Shown in pieces: positions 1 to 6,292 of a stretch of DNA of 9,811 nt. A program made the translations under genes and the position numbers. This DNA comes from Myxococcales bacterium (GTDB taxonomy: Bacteria > Myxococcota_C > UBA6777). Where the stretch lies: contig JALTMC010000770.1 in the NCBI GenBank assembly GCA_027005175.1, positions 1,111 through 10,921 on the forward strand, read 5' to 3'. Position 1 is the first letter of the stretch, and each line of letters starts with the position of its first letter. The notes under the pieces are model-generated. The model searched no databases, had not been told where the DNA came from, and saw only the letters and a list, made by a program, of their open reading frames with translations.

Positions 1-346
1 GTTAATGCATTGAAAAGGTTGTTGCCGATACGAATGACGATGATTTCCTTTCCTTGTATTTCAAACTTTTTAGCACCTCCAACCTGTTGTAACTCTGCAT
101 GTTCAGAGAGCCTGCTCTCCAGCTTCTTGCGAGTATCTTGGGTTGTTGTGTGTATTGTTTTTTGGCCTTGTTGAGGTGAATTTTGACCCTCCGTTGTTAA
201 GGCCGGCTGACCTTCTGGTACACAAGCCTATAGAGCTGTCCCAGCAAAAGCCAGGTGTACTGTTGTGGCTCCTGCGATCTTTATGAAGTCGCGTCTTTTG
301 ATGTGACCTTTTTTTTCGTCAGCTCTTTATGGGGCGGTGTCGGCAT
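1..346 (-). pseudogene. Disrupted Tat-exported Rieske [2Fe-2S] lipoprotein gene, N-terminal part only
   Basis: Read leftward, the frame encodes a twin-arginine signal (KRRDFIK at about 300-279), a hydrophobic stretch (AGATTVHLAFAGTAL) and then x-A-C, a lipoprotein lipobox. After the cysteine, 75 uninterrupted codons end in VGGAKKFEIQGK and IIVIRIGNNLFNAL. That pattern typically lies just before the first CxH cluster motif of Rieske proteins, which would be beyond the left edge. Two lesions are visible. First, no ATG, GTG or TTG lies in the signal-peptide frame after its upstream TAA. The best start, ATG at 346-344, is in another frame and joins only if one base is gained or re-read in the A8 run (309-316). 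Second, an in-frame TAG (230-228) sits inside the lipobox, exactly where L-S-A-C would need a serine (TCG to TAG is one change). Such proteins normally serve membrane electron transfer. The Rieske assignment is by pattern, since the cluster ligands are outside the window. A sequencing error could explain the homopolymer lesion but less easily the TAG. Confidence 0.68.
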
Positions 347-378
347 TCTTTTTCTCAGGTTTGTTTCGAATGTGGAAT

Positions 379-498
379 CTAGCTTTTTGGGGAAAAGACA
401 AAGGCAGGTCTTCGCCCTCTTTGTTCTCTTCCTGCTTGAGGATTGAAGTCTAGCCATACCATATCCCCTCGTTCAGGGATGTATTGCTCTTTTACCAT
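379..498 (-). pseudogene. mazF: N-terminal remnant of a MazF/PemK-family toxin
   Basis: A 39-codon frame starting at ATG 498-496 has the hallmark N-terminus of MazF/PemK endoribonuclease toxins: ERGDMVWLDFNP, then GREQRGRRPAFVFSPKS. The G-D-x-V/I-W-x-D-F-x-P strand and the E-Q-x-G-x-R-P-A-x-V motif are both intact. A TAG (381-379) follows SPKS, where family members usually continue with Tyr-Asn and the rest of a roughly 110-residue barrel. I find no C-terminal half in any frame before the next gene. It has its own Shine-Dalgarno (GAGGA, 506-510) and overlaps the end of the upstream membrane-protein gene by 7 nt (492-498), as in a translationally coupled pair. No MazE-like antitoxin precedes it. 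Too short to fold as a toxin, it is most simply the stump of a deleted gene; expression as a short peptide is possible but unsupported. Confidence 0.75.
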
Positions 499-1163
499 TC
501 TTTGTTCCTCATGACGTCGCTTGTTTCTGTTTCATTATGGATTGTCCTTGCAACAAGGAAAAAATAAGCGTACCAGGATAAAATTCCGAAAAATTTCAGG
601 CCATCTTCGATGGCAGTTTCGCGGTCGGAGAAGGTCATAAACTGGTCAAGAGTTGCGGAGGCTCCGAGGCCTATGAATGCAAGGGCAAGGAGTAAGTAGG
701 GTGATTTAAGGATAGTCTTCCAGCTATTCCAAAAGAACGCCAAGCCCATCACACCGTAGGAGCCGACAACCAGTATTTCTGGGATACCTACTTGTTTTGG
801 AAGGATCTCTTCGTGGAGAAGAAAGGCATCATCCATCACCAGCAAGAATGACAGGAATGCTCCCCAGCGAAGGATATTGTAAAACGGATGAGAGGAGTCT
901 CGTGAGGCGAAAAAGCAAACGGAGAAAGTGCCAGCCCACACCAGTAATCCGAGGGTAGAAAGAAGCCCCATATAGGGCGGCTTGTTGACAATGGCTGTCA
1001 CATCACGAGTGAGTTCGGAGAATCCGAATGGAGTAAGTTTGTATAGTGCGACGACTACTGCCATTACGAGAGACCATATTACCAGTATCTTAATGATGAC
1101 GGACTTGATCTCTCTTGAATTGTTGTTTGTTGCCTCATCTTGCTCATGTTGTTTCTTCATCAT
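492..1163 (-). CDS. Six-helix integral membrane protein of unknown function
   Basis: The 223-residue product is hydrophobic, with likely membrane segments near residues 22-41, 63-86, 97-117, 128-147, 154-173 and 188-206. The N-terminus is short, polar and Asn/Gln-rich, and the C-terminal tail is charged. Acidic and histidine residues lie at helix ends: MDDAFLLHEE (110-119), ATLDQF (170-175) and AIEDGLKFFG (184-193). This arrangement looks like a conserved active or metal site, but I do not recognise a named family. Two adjacent ATGs (1163 and 1160) follow AAGGA; the second has the better spacing, so the start may be one codon later. It begins 27 bp after the DUF255 gene and is probably cotranscribed with it. 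Its stop overlaps the mazF remnant's start. The membrane location is well supported; no function is proposed. Confidence 0.8.
   Translation of the reverse strand: MMKKQHEQDEATNNNSREIKSVIIKILVIWSLVMAVVVALYKLTPFGFSELTRDVTAIVNKPPYMGLLSTLGLLVWAGTFSVCFFASRDSSHPFYNILRWGAFLSFLLVMDDAFLLHEEILPKQVGIPEILVVGSYGVMGLAFFWNSWKTILKSPYLLLALAFIGLGASATLDQFMTFSDRETAIEDGLKFFGILSWYAYFFLVARTIHNETETSDVMRNKEW
506..510 (-). promoter_or_regulatory. Ribosome binding site of the mazF remnant
   Basis: GAGGA on the minus strand lies 7 nt before the ATG at 498, inside the last codons of the upstream membrane-protein gene. It is what makes the short overlapping frame look like a genuine former gene rather than chance. Confidence 0.55.
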
Positions 1164-1190
1164 CTGTTCCTTGAGGTTGGTTTGTTTGGT

Positions 1191-3695
1191 CTATGGGATT
1201 TTGGTCACTTTGGCGAGCTGTTGTGCAAAGATCGTGGTGTTTGTGGTGGGGAGTTCGCAAACACGCTTCATGCAGACGTAGGCTGTGACTTTTCCATTTC
1301 TGGATTTTTTCTTGTGGAGCAAGGGGAACAGTTTCTCCAACCGCTTTTGTTCTTTGCCTTCGGTTGCTACGATCAGTACACGATTGGGTAAAAACTGTTG
1401 ACGTAGTTTGTTGAGGAAGGGTTGGATAGAGGCTGTTGCGTTGGGTTTGATTAGGATGATCTCTTTGGGAGCATCGTAATAATACTCGATAGCCAGAAGC
1501 ATCTCAGACAATGCGACAGGCCACCTTGAGATGCGTCGGCCAAAGTACTTGAATGTTTTCTCAGCATACTTCAAATATTTATCCTGGGTGGTCCAGGTAA
1601 AGAGACGCATCAGATTCATGCTTTGAATGGAGTTTCCTGTGGGGACGGCACCATCGTAGTTGGGTTTGGGACGGATGATGAGGCTTTCGTGATCATTGCT
1701 GGTTCGGAAATAACCACCGTTGGCTTTGTCCCAATAGTGTTTCTGCAACGTTGTCTGGAGGCTGATCGCGGCTTTGAACCATCGTGGATTTTGGGTGGCC
1801 TCAAACAGGTCCAACAGTCCTGCTGTAAGGAACGCATAATCTTCCAAGTAGGAGTTGTGGCGGGCTCTTCCGTCTTTGTAGGTACGGAACAATCGTCCGT
1901 TCTTACGCATCTTTGAAAGTAGGAAACTGGCAGCTTTGATTGCTTGTTTTGTGTATTTGGGTTGTTGGAAAGCTAGGCCAGCGCGGGCAAAAGCGGATAT
2001 CATCAAACCATTCCAGGAGGTGATGATCTTGGTGTCGAGCAAGGGTGGGATACGTTTTTTGCGAACAGCATAGAGGAGTTTTTTGGCTTTCTTTACGGCT
2101 TGTCTGAGTTCTTGGGTTTTGATGCCTAATGTTCGGGCGACTTGAGGCATCGGGCGAGGGACATTTAAGATGGTCTTGCCTTCAAAGTTGCCACCCGATG
2201 TGACGCCCCAATAGAGGCCCACTTGTCGAGCGAGTTTCTTGCCTAGGATCTTTTGGATCTCATACTTTGTCCAGACGAAAAACTTACCTTCATGTCCTTC
2301 ACTATCCGCATCGGTTGCGGAGTAAAAAGCACCTTCGGGGGAGGTCATCTCTTTGATGACATAATCCAGGATTTCCTTGCTTATGCGGGCAAACAGGGGG
2401 TTTTTCGAGGCTTGGTATGCTTCTGTGTAGAGGGCAGACAGCAGAGCATTGTCGTAGAGCATCTTTTCAAAGTGAGGGACGAGCCATCGAGCATCTACGC
2501 TATATCGATGGAAGCCACCCCCCACTTGATCGTAGATCCCACCGTGGGCCATTTTCTCAAGGGTTGTGACTACCATTTGCAGGGCTCTCTTATCTTTGGC
2601 TCTGCGGAAGTAGCGCAGCAAAAAAGAGTTACCGAAGCTGCTGGGAAACTTGGGGCGACCACGTCGTCCACCGTTGACGGGGTCAAATCGATTGCGATAG
2701 ATCAGGTTGGTTTGTGCCAGGATATGGGGTCTTGGTACGCCGGCTGCGGGAGGTGCGTAGGTCATGGAGCGGATACGTTGGGCAGCCCAATAGGATCTGT
2801 TTGCGATTTTCATTGGGTTTTTTTTGAACCGGGAGTAGAGATCTTTGAGGACAGTCAAGAAGCCACGACGGCCCCATTTGGTTCCGGGGGGGAAGTAGGT
2901 TCCACCGAAGAAAGGGCGACGGGAGGGGGTGAGCCAGACGCTCATGGGCCAGCCTCCTCCACCACGGGAGAAGATCTGGACGGCCTTCATATAGATCCCA
3001 TCCACGTCGAGGCGTTCTTCCCGATCCACCTTAATCGCGATATAATGTTTGTTCATATAGGCAGCGATGATCGGGTTTTCAAAGGATTGTTTTTCCATCA
3101 CATGGCACCAGTGACAGGTGGAATATCCAACACTTAAGAACACAGGTTTATTCTCTTTCTTTGCTCGCTCAAAGGCTTCGTTTCCCCACGGATACCAGTT
3201 CAATGGATTGTGTGCATGTTGCAGCAGATACGGGCTGGTCTCAAAGATCAAGCGGTTGGTGTATTTGGGCATATGGTTGGGCAACACATGGCGGGTATGG
3301 GGGTGATAGCCTTTGCCTTTCTTCAGGTAGAATTGAGCCATTTTTTGGGCCAACGCGATCGGGTGTGCCGACATCCCTGGCAACGGGTTGCGAAAGTATG
3401 TTAGATTTCTTTTTACCCAGGCCTGTTGTTGTTTGGGGGAGATGGCGAGAGCTTTTGTTGTTTGCTGTCCATGTCCGTGGGCCGCTGCATGAGGAACTTT
3501 GTGCTTTGCAGGAGCGGTTGTGGCGGATCTTGGTGGGGTTGGGCCGACAAAACGCTGGGTGGGTTTGCTGGTTTGGGCGTGGCTGTTGGACATCTTCGTC
3601 CAGGACTCACGGCCACTGAGCAATAAAAATACGGCCCCAACGAACGTGAGCAAAGCGCCCAAACGACGGTTCCATTGTTGTCTTTTTTGACTCAC
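1191..3695 (-). CDS. DUF255 / SPATA20 (YyaL-type) thioredoxin-domain protein, membrane-anchored
   Basis: This 834-residue protein has a short basic N-terminus and one hydrophobic segment (residues 12-28). A Pro/Thr/Gln/His-rich linker follows (about 35-90). A thioredoxin-like DUF255 domain spans about 145-275, with [18 protein letters not shown] and the redox motif STCHWCHVM (C194, C197). The rest resembles an (alpha/alpha)6 glycosidase-like barrel with family motifs: [17 protein letters not shown] (385-401), [13 protein letters not shown] (407-419), [15 protein letters not shown] (462-476), [20 protein letters not shown] (554-573), [17 protein letters not shown] (616-632) and a late Cys pair (C808, C813). 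Family members are usually about 600-750 residues and often lack an anchor. The extra N-terminus here suggests the body lies outside the cytoplasm, probably in the periplasm. The start is GTG at 3695 behind a GGGGAAGAGAG-type purine run; the first downstream ATG (codon 35) would lose the anchor. The family's biochemical role is not established; the CxxC domain suggests redox activity. It lies 33 bp after the phosphatase gene in the same orientation. Confidence 0.93.
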   Translation of the reverse strand: MSQKRQQWNRRLGALLTFVGAVFLLLSGRESWTKMSNSHAQTSKPTQRFVGPTPPRSATTAPAKHKVPHAAAHGHGQQTTKALAISPKQQQAWVKRNLTYFRNPLPGMSAHPIALAQKMAQFYLKKGKGYHPHTRHVLPNHMPKYTNRLIFETSPYLLQHAHNPLNWYPWGNEAFERAKKENKPVFLSVGYSTCHWCHVMEKQSFENPIIAAYMNKHYIAIKVDREERLDVDGIYMKAVQIFSRGGGGWPMSVWLTPSRRPFFGGTYFPPGTKWGRRGFLTVLKDLYSRFKKNPMKIANRSYWAAQRIRSMTYAPPAAGVPRPHILAQTNLIYRNRFDPVNGGRRGRPKFPSSFGNSFLLRYFRRAKDKRALQMVVTTLEKMAHGGIYDQVGGGFHRYSVDARWLVPHFEKMLYDNALLSALYTEAYQASKNPLFARISKEILDYVIKEMTSPEGAFYSATDADSEGHEGKFFVWTKYEIQKILGKKLARQVGLYWGVTSGGNFEGKTILNVPRPMPQVARTLGIKTQELRQAVKKAKKLLYAVRKKRIPPLLDTKIITSWNGLMISAFARAGLAFQQPKYTKQAIKAASFLLSKMRKNGRLFRTYKDGRARHNSYLEDYAFLTAGLLDLFEATQNPRWFKAAISLQTTLQKHYWDKANGGYFRTSNDHESLIIRPKPNYDGAVPTGNSIQSMNLMRLFTWTTQDKYLKYAEKTFKYFGRRISRWPVALSEMLLAIEYYYDAPKEIILIKPNATASIQPFLNKLRQQFLPNRVLIVATEGKEQKRLEKLFPLLHKKKSRNGKVTAYVCMKRVCELPTTNTTIFAQQLAKVTKIP

Positions 3696-3710
3696 TGGGT
3701 TCTCTCTTCC

Positions 3711-3726
3711 CCGGTAGAACTACCGG
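3711..3726. repeat. 16-bp palindrome between the phosphatase and DUF255 genes
   Basis: CCGGTAG and CTACCGG form a perfect 7-bp inverted repeat around a 2-nt centre, in the 33-bp gap between the stop of the phosphatase gene and the GTG of the DUF255 gene. As RNA it would be a stem of about 6 bp with a tetraloop, just upstream of the Shine-Dalgarno. No T-run follows, so a terminator is unlikely. An operator, an mRNA-processing hairpin or chance are all possible. Confidence 0.5.
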
Positions 3727-3728
3727 AA

Positions 3729-4544
3729 TTATGCTGTCAAAAGTGGGTCCATTCGATGAACGACCTCGATGGCCAGTGCTGTATTTCTGGCTCCAAAGTA
3801 GATCGTCTGTGGAGGTTCTATGGTCTCGATGCCTTTCCATGCGATAGGCTTGCCCTCATTCCCGACAAGATCGCCGCCAGCCGCCTGGAGCAATCCTTGG
3901 GCAGCGGCATAGTCCCAGGGGCGTAGAGGGTTGAGAATCGTGCCCCCTGCTGATGCTTTGCCAATCGCCACCAAGGCGAGACGAGTCGCAATACTTGAAC
4001 AAGCCTGCAAACGTGCCGGGGCTAGTAACTGTTCGTTTGTCGCCAGGGCTTTTCCAATCACTCTTGTACTAATTAAGACGACAGATCGGTCGGTAAGGTG
4101 GTCTTCTTGGGGAGGTAGATCCACGACTTCACCATTGTGTCGAAGCGGCTCGCCCTCTGCCCATGTGACCAACATGCCATGAGGGCCTGTAAGTTCTGTG
4201 CTGAATGGAGCATAAACGACGGACACTTTGTGCTGTCCATCTTCAATGAGACCGACTGCGATGGAGTTTTCCCTGTAGCCTTCAAGGAAGTCTCTTGTCC
4301 CATCATTGGGATCGATGTAAAAGACTCGCTTCCCATCACCTTTCTGACTGCCACCCTCTTCGCAAACAATCGTGGCATCGGGGTACTCTGTTCCCAAACG
4401 ACGTGTCAGGAATGCGCCGATCTCCGAATCCACAGGAGCTGTCATCCCGCTCCCTCGCGGACCCCCAGGCCGCTTTCCCTCGTCCAACAGCAATTGACTT
4501 GCCTCTTGTACTGCTTTCTCTACAAATGCCAGAACATGTTGCAA
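3729..4544 (-). CDS. Inositol monophosphatase-family (CysQ/IMPase-like) phosphatase
   Basis: The 271-residue product has the Mg-dependent sugar-phosphatase signatures in order: the metal-site acidic pair CEEGG (E62/E63), YIDPNDGTRDFLEG (D78, D81; the DPxDGT motif) and RPWDYAAAQGLLQAAGG (D211; the C-terminal WDxAAxxxxxxxAGG motif). Length matches the family (about 250-280). Likely reactions are dephosphorylation of inositol monophosphate or of 3'-phosphoadenosine 5'-phosphate. The DGT-R-D-F variant leans toward the CysQ/bisphosphate-nucleotidase side (DGTKEF), but substrate cannot be fixed by eye. The start is TTG at 4544, preceded at about 9 nt by AAGGGAG. An in-frame TGA lies shortly upstream, so no longer form exists. 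It is the first gene after a promoter at 4595-4622 and probably leads the operon with the DUF255 and membrane-protein genes. Confidence 0.9.
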   Translation of the reverse strand: MQHVLAFVEKAVQEASQLLLDEGKRPGGPRGSGMTAPVDSEIGAFLTRRLGTEYPDATIVCEEGGSQKGDGKRVFYIDPNDGTRDFLEGYRENSIAVGLIEDGQHKVSVVYAPFSTELTGPHGMLVTWAEGEPLRHNGEVVDLPPQEDHLTDRSVVLISTRVIGKALATNEQLLAPARLQACSSIATRLALVAIGKASAGGTILNPLRPWDYAAAQGLLQAAGGDLVGNEGKPIAWKGIETIEPPQTIYFGARNTALAIEVVHRMDPLLTA

Positions 4545-4594
4545 TCGTTTGTTCTCCCTTGTTCATTCGTGAGCTTTCTGCAAGGACGAGCACA

Positions 4595-4622
4595 ATCATA
4601 TCGGATTGCTTAAATATCTCAA
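4595..4622 (-). promoter_or_regulatory. Sigma70-type promoter for the phosphatase operon
   Basis: The minus strand carries TTGAGA (4622-4617), a 16-bp spacer and TATGAT (4600-4595), each one or two mismatches from consensus. It would start transcription about 45 nt before the TTG start of the phosphatase gene. It lies downstream of the hairpin that follows the kinase gene, where a new transcription unit would begin. Confidence 0.6.
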
Positions 4623-4660
4623 GGATTGTTTTTCATCCCAACAAGCCAACAAGTGAAGGA

Positions 4661-4705
4661 AGCCTATAAAAGAAATGGGCATCATATCCATTTCTTTTAT
4701 AGGCT
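4661..4705 (-). terminator. Perfect 18-bp stem hairpin after the ABC1 kinase gene, probable terminator
   Basis: Arms at 4661-4678 and 4688-4705 are perfectly complementary over 18 bp, with a 9-nt loop (4679-4687). The hairpin starts 12 nt after the kinase stop codon and lies upstream of the next promoter. The stem is A/T-rich in the middle (ATAAAAGAAAT) with GC at both ends. No T-run follows on the minus strand beyond the pyrimidine-rich TCCTTC, so it is not a textbook intrinsic terminator. A structural mRNA 3' end or a repeat-element footprint are alternatives. Confidence 0.6.
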
Positions 4706-4717
4706 GTCAGATCCCCG

Positions 4718-6109
4718 TTAGAATTGATAGTTGAGATAGTTTCCGACGAGTTCGCGGAACTTGCCTTTGGCGCGTAGTTTGCGGATGGATTCGTATTGAC
4801 CGGCGATCATGCGGTCGAGAAAGAAGGTTTCTTTAGGTGGTTGGAAGGAGTCCAGTCGTTTGAGGAGGAGGGGGATTCGCTCGACAACTTCGGTGTGAAT
4901 CGTCGATGTGCCGTAGTCGAATTCCTCATGAACAAAGGGTCGAAATAAGATGTTGCGCCATGGCTTGTAGAATTCTTCGCCAAGTTTGGGGCCATCGGGG
5001 ATGCGGGCTCCCAGTGCGATCAACCCTTCATCAACAGCGTCATAATCTTCTTCGATCCCGGCGATGATGGTGTCTCGATAGGCTGTGACGATCTCAGGTT
5101 TTAATGTTTTGATGCAGCCAAAGTCATAGATGACGATCGTTCCATCCGAGCGGAAGGCAAAGTTGGCTTGATTGGGATCGCCGTGTACGGTCTGATGAAC
5201 AAAGATCTGTTGGAGCACAAATTCCATTAATCGATGCCCTAGCAGATTCAGTGTTTCTCTGGGATAGTCTTCATCATCGTTGAGGTTGGAGATATGATCA
5301 CCGGATTCGTAGGTCAGGGTTAATATGCATTTTGAGCTTCTGTCTTGGATCACTTCGGGGACGATGATGAAGTCAACGTCTTTGTACTGTTCTCGAAAGA
5401 GATTGACGCTTTCAGCTTCTTGCAGGTAGTCCAGTTCTTCGTGGAGGCGAAGTCGAATCTCTTCAAAGAGCTCGTCAACCACTTGTTTTTTTATTTTCAG
5501 GAGGCCGCTTGCTTTGAGGGCAAATTTTAAGTGATTGAGGTCTGAGTCGCATGCTTTGTCTACGCCGGGGTATTGGACCTTGACAATCACATCTTCGCCA
5601 TCCTGGGTTAGGGCGCGATGGACCTGTCCGATGGAGGCTGACGCAAAGGGTTCTCGGTCAAAGTCGTCAAAGAGTTCATCGGGCGTGGCTCCCAACTCTT
5701 TTTCGATTTGTTTTGCGATCACATCAAAAGACATGGGAGGTGCTTCGTTTTGCAGACTCATAAGCTTTTGTGTGAGTTCTTTGGGCAGGATATCTCCGAT
5801 CATGGAGGCCATCTGTCCAACCTTCATAACCGCACCTTTGAGTTGCCCTAATGTTTCGGCGATGCGATCTCCACTCTGTCGGTGGATCTCTTGACGGATC
5901 TCCTCTGCCTTTTCTTCCGAGCGAAACATCGTAGATACTTTGGACTTTGCATAATTGCCCATGACGCTGGCAGTCATCCCTGCCAATCGAAAGAATCGAC
6001 TGCCACCGGTTGCAGGTTTTTGACCCTTTGGTGTCTCGACTTGAGGACTCTCTTGCTCTGGTGTTTGGGACTCGGATATCTCGTCCTGTTTGCTTGTTTC
6101 CTGGCTCAT
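4718..6109 (-). CDS. ABC1/AarF (UbiB/ADCK) family atypical kinase
   Basis: The 463-residue product begins with an acidic Gln/Pro/Ser-rich tail of about 30 residues and then carries the ABC1 kinase-like fold. Motifs seen (numbered from this start) are the family-specific KxGQ motif (KVGQMAS, 96-102), the Ala-rich nucleotide loop ASASIGQVH (156-164), the conserved lysine in VIVKVQYPG (K177), EELDYLQEAE (224-233), the catalytic loop HGDPNQANF (309-317) and metal-binding DFG (329-331). UbiB/ADCK relatives are ATPases or kinases needed for isoprenoid-quinone production or lipid handling; the exact role here is unknown. No C-terminal membrane helix of the UbiB kind is evident. I chose ATG 6109 because AGGGG/GGGGTGG precedes it and the family homology lies well downstream. 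A longer in-frame ATG at 6190 would place 27 odd residues over the divergent promoter. It is transcribed leftward, divergent from sucA. Confidence 0.92.
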   Translation of the reverse strand: MSQETSKQDEISESQTPEQESPQVETPKGQKPATGGSRFFRLAGMTASVMGNYAKSKVSTMFRSEEKAEEIRQEIHRQSGDRIAETLGQLKGAVMKVGQMASMIGDILPKELTQKLMSLQNEAPPMSFDVIAKQIEKELGATPDELFDDFDREPFASASIGQVHRALTQDGEDVIVKVQYPGVDKACDSDLNHLKFALKASGLLKIKKQVVDELFEEIRLRLHEELDYLQEAESVNLFREQYKDVDFIIVPEVIQDRSSKCILTLTYESGDHISNLNDDEDYPRETLNLLGHRLMEFVLQQIFVHQTVHGDPNQANFAFRSDGTIVIYDFGCIKTLKPEIVTAYRDTIIAGIEEDYDAVDEGLIALGARIPDGPKLGEEFYKPWRNILFRPFVHEEFDYGTSTIHTEVVERIPLLLKRLDSFQPPKETFFLDRMIAGQYESIRKLRAKGKFRELVGNYLNYQF

Positions 6110-6113
6110 GATT

Positions 6114-6122
6114 CCACCCCTA
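6114..6122 (-). promoter_or_regulatory. Ribosome binding site deciding the ABC1 kinase start
   Basis: The minus strand reads TAGGGGTGG followed by AATC and the ATG at 6109. The AGGGG core is about 7 nt from the start, which supports this ATG over the longer in-frame ATG at 6190. Confidence 0.55.
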
Positions 6123-6161
6123 TTCCATGTGAGGTTCGAGATTATCACAAGAGGATGATAA

Positions 6162-6190
6162 TTGACACCATGGTTATTTCTTCCTACCAT
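6162..6190 (+). promoter_or_regulatory. Sigma70-type promoter for the 2-oxoglutarate dehydrogenase E1 gene
   Basis: A consensus -35 box TTGACA (6162-6167), a 17-bp spacer and TACCAT (6185-6190, four of six consensus bases) point rightward in the divergent intergenic region. Transcription would start near 6197 and leave a leader of about 95 nt that contains the inverted repeat at 6239-6273. Confidence 0.55.
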
Positions 6191-6238
6191 CGCTCTACCT
6201 GTGGTTGAATGACCAACGGTTTGAATTCACAATATCTA

Positions 6239-6273
6239 CGAGGGCACTGATGTGTTCAAAGCTTATGCCCTCG
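6239..6273. repeat. 8-bp inverted repeat in the sucA leader
   Basis: CGAGGGCA (6239-6246) and TGCCCTCG (6266-6273) are perfect reverse complements separated by 19 nt. The right arm ends 19 nt before the ATG of the E1 gene. It could be a transcription-factor operator downstream of the promoter or an RNA hairpin near the ribosome binding region. The E1 gene has no strong Shine-Dalgarno of its own (only TTGGGT), so leader structure could matter for its translation. Confidence 0.5.
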
Positions 6274-6292
6274 ACATAATCTGATTGGGTCG

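Noticed and set aside
255-446. 63-codon plus-strand frame
   Set aside because: It lies antisense over the Rieske pseudogene and mazF remnant, whose minus-strand frames show family motifs; it has no recognisable features.
2253-3137. 294-codon plus-strand open frame
   Set aside because: It is antisense to the middle of the DUF255 gene, whose motifs are unmistakable; the composition is that of a shadow frame.
6128-6149. TGTGA...TCACA inverted repeat upstream of the sucA promoter, resembling a CRP site
   Set aside because: The half-sites are 12 bp apart; CRP needs 6. It is tempting because of the cNMP domain in the protein, but the spacing is wrong.
6110-6190. A longer ABC1 kinase starting at ATG 6190
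   Set aside because: The extra 27 residues look random, overlap the divergent promoter, and the ATG at 6109 has the better ribosome site.
6174-6258. A minus-strand promoter for the kinase gene (TTGAAC...TAGATA)
   Set aside because: The spacing is 15 bp with weak boxes; not convincing enough to list, though some promoter must lie in this region.
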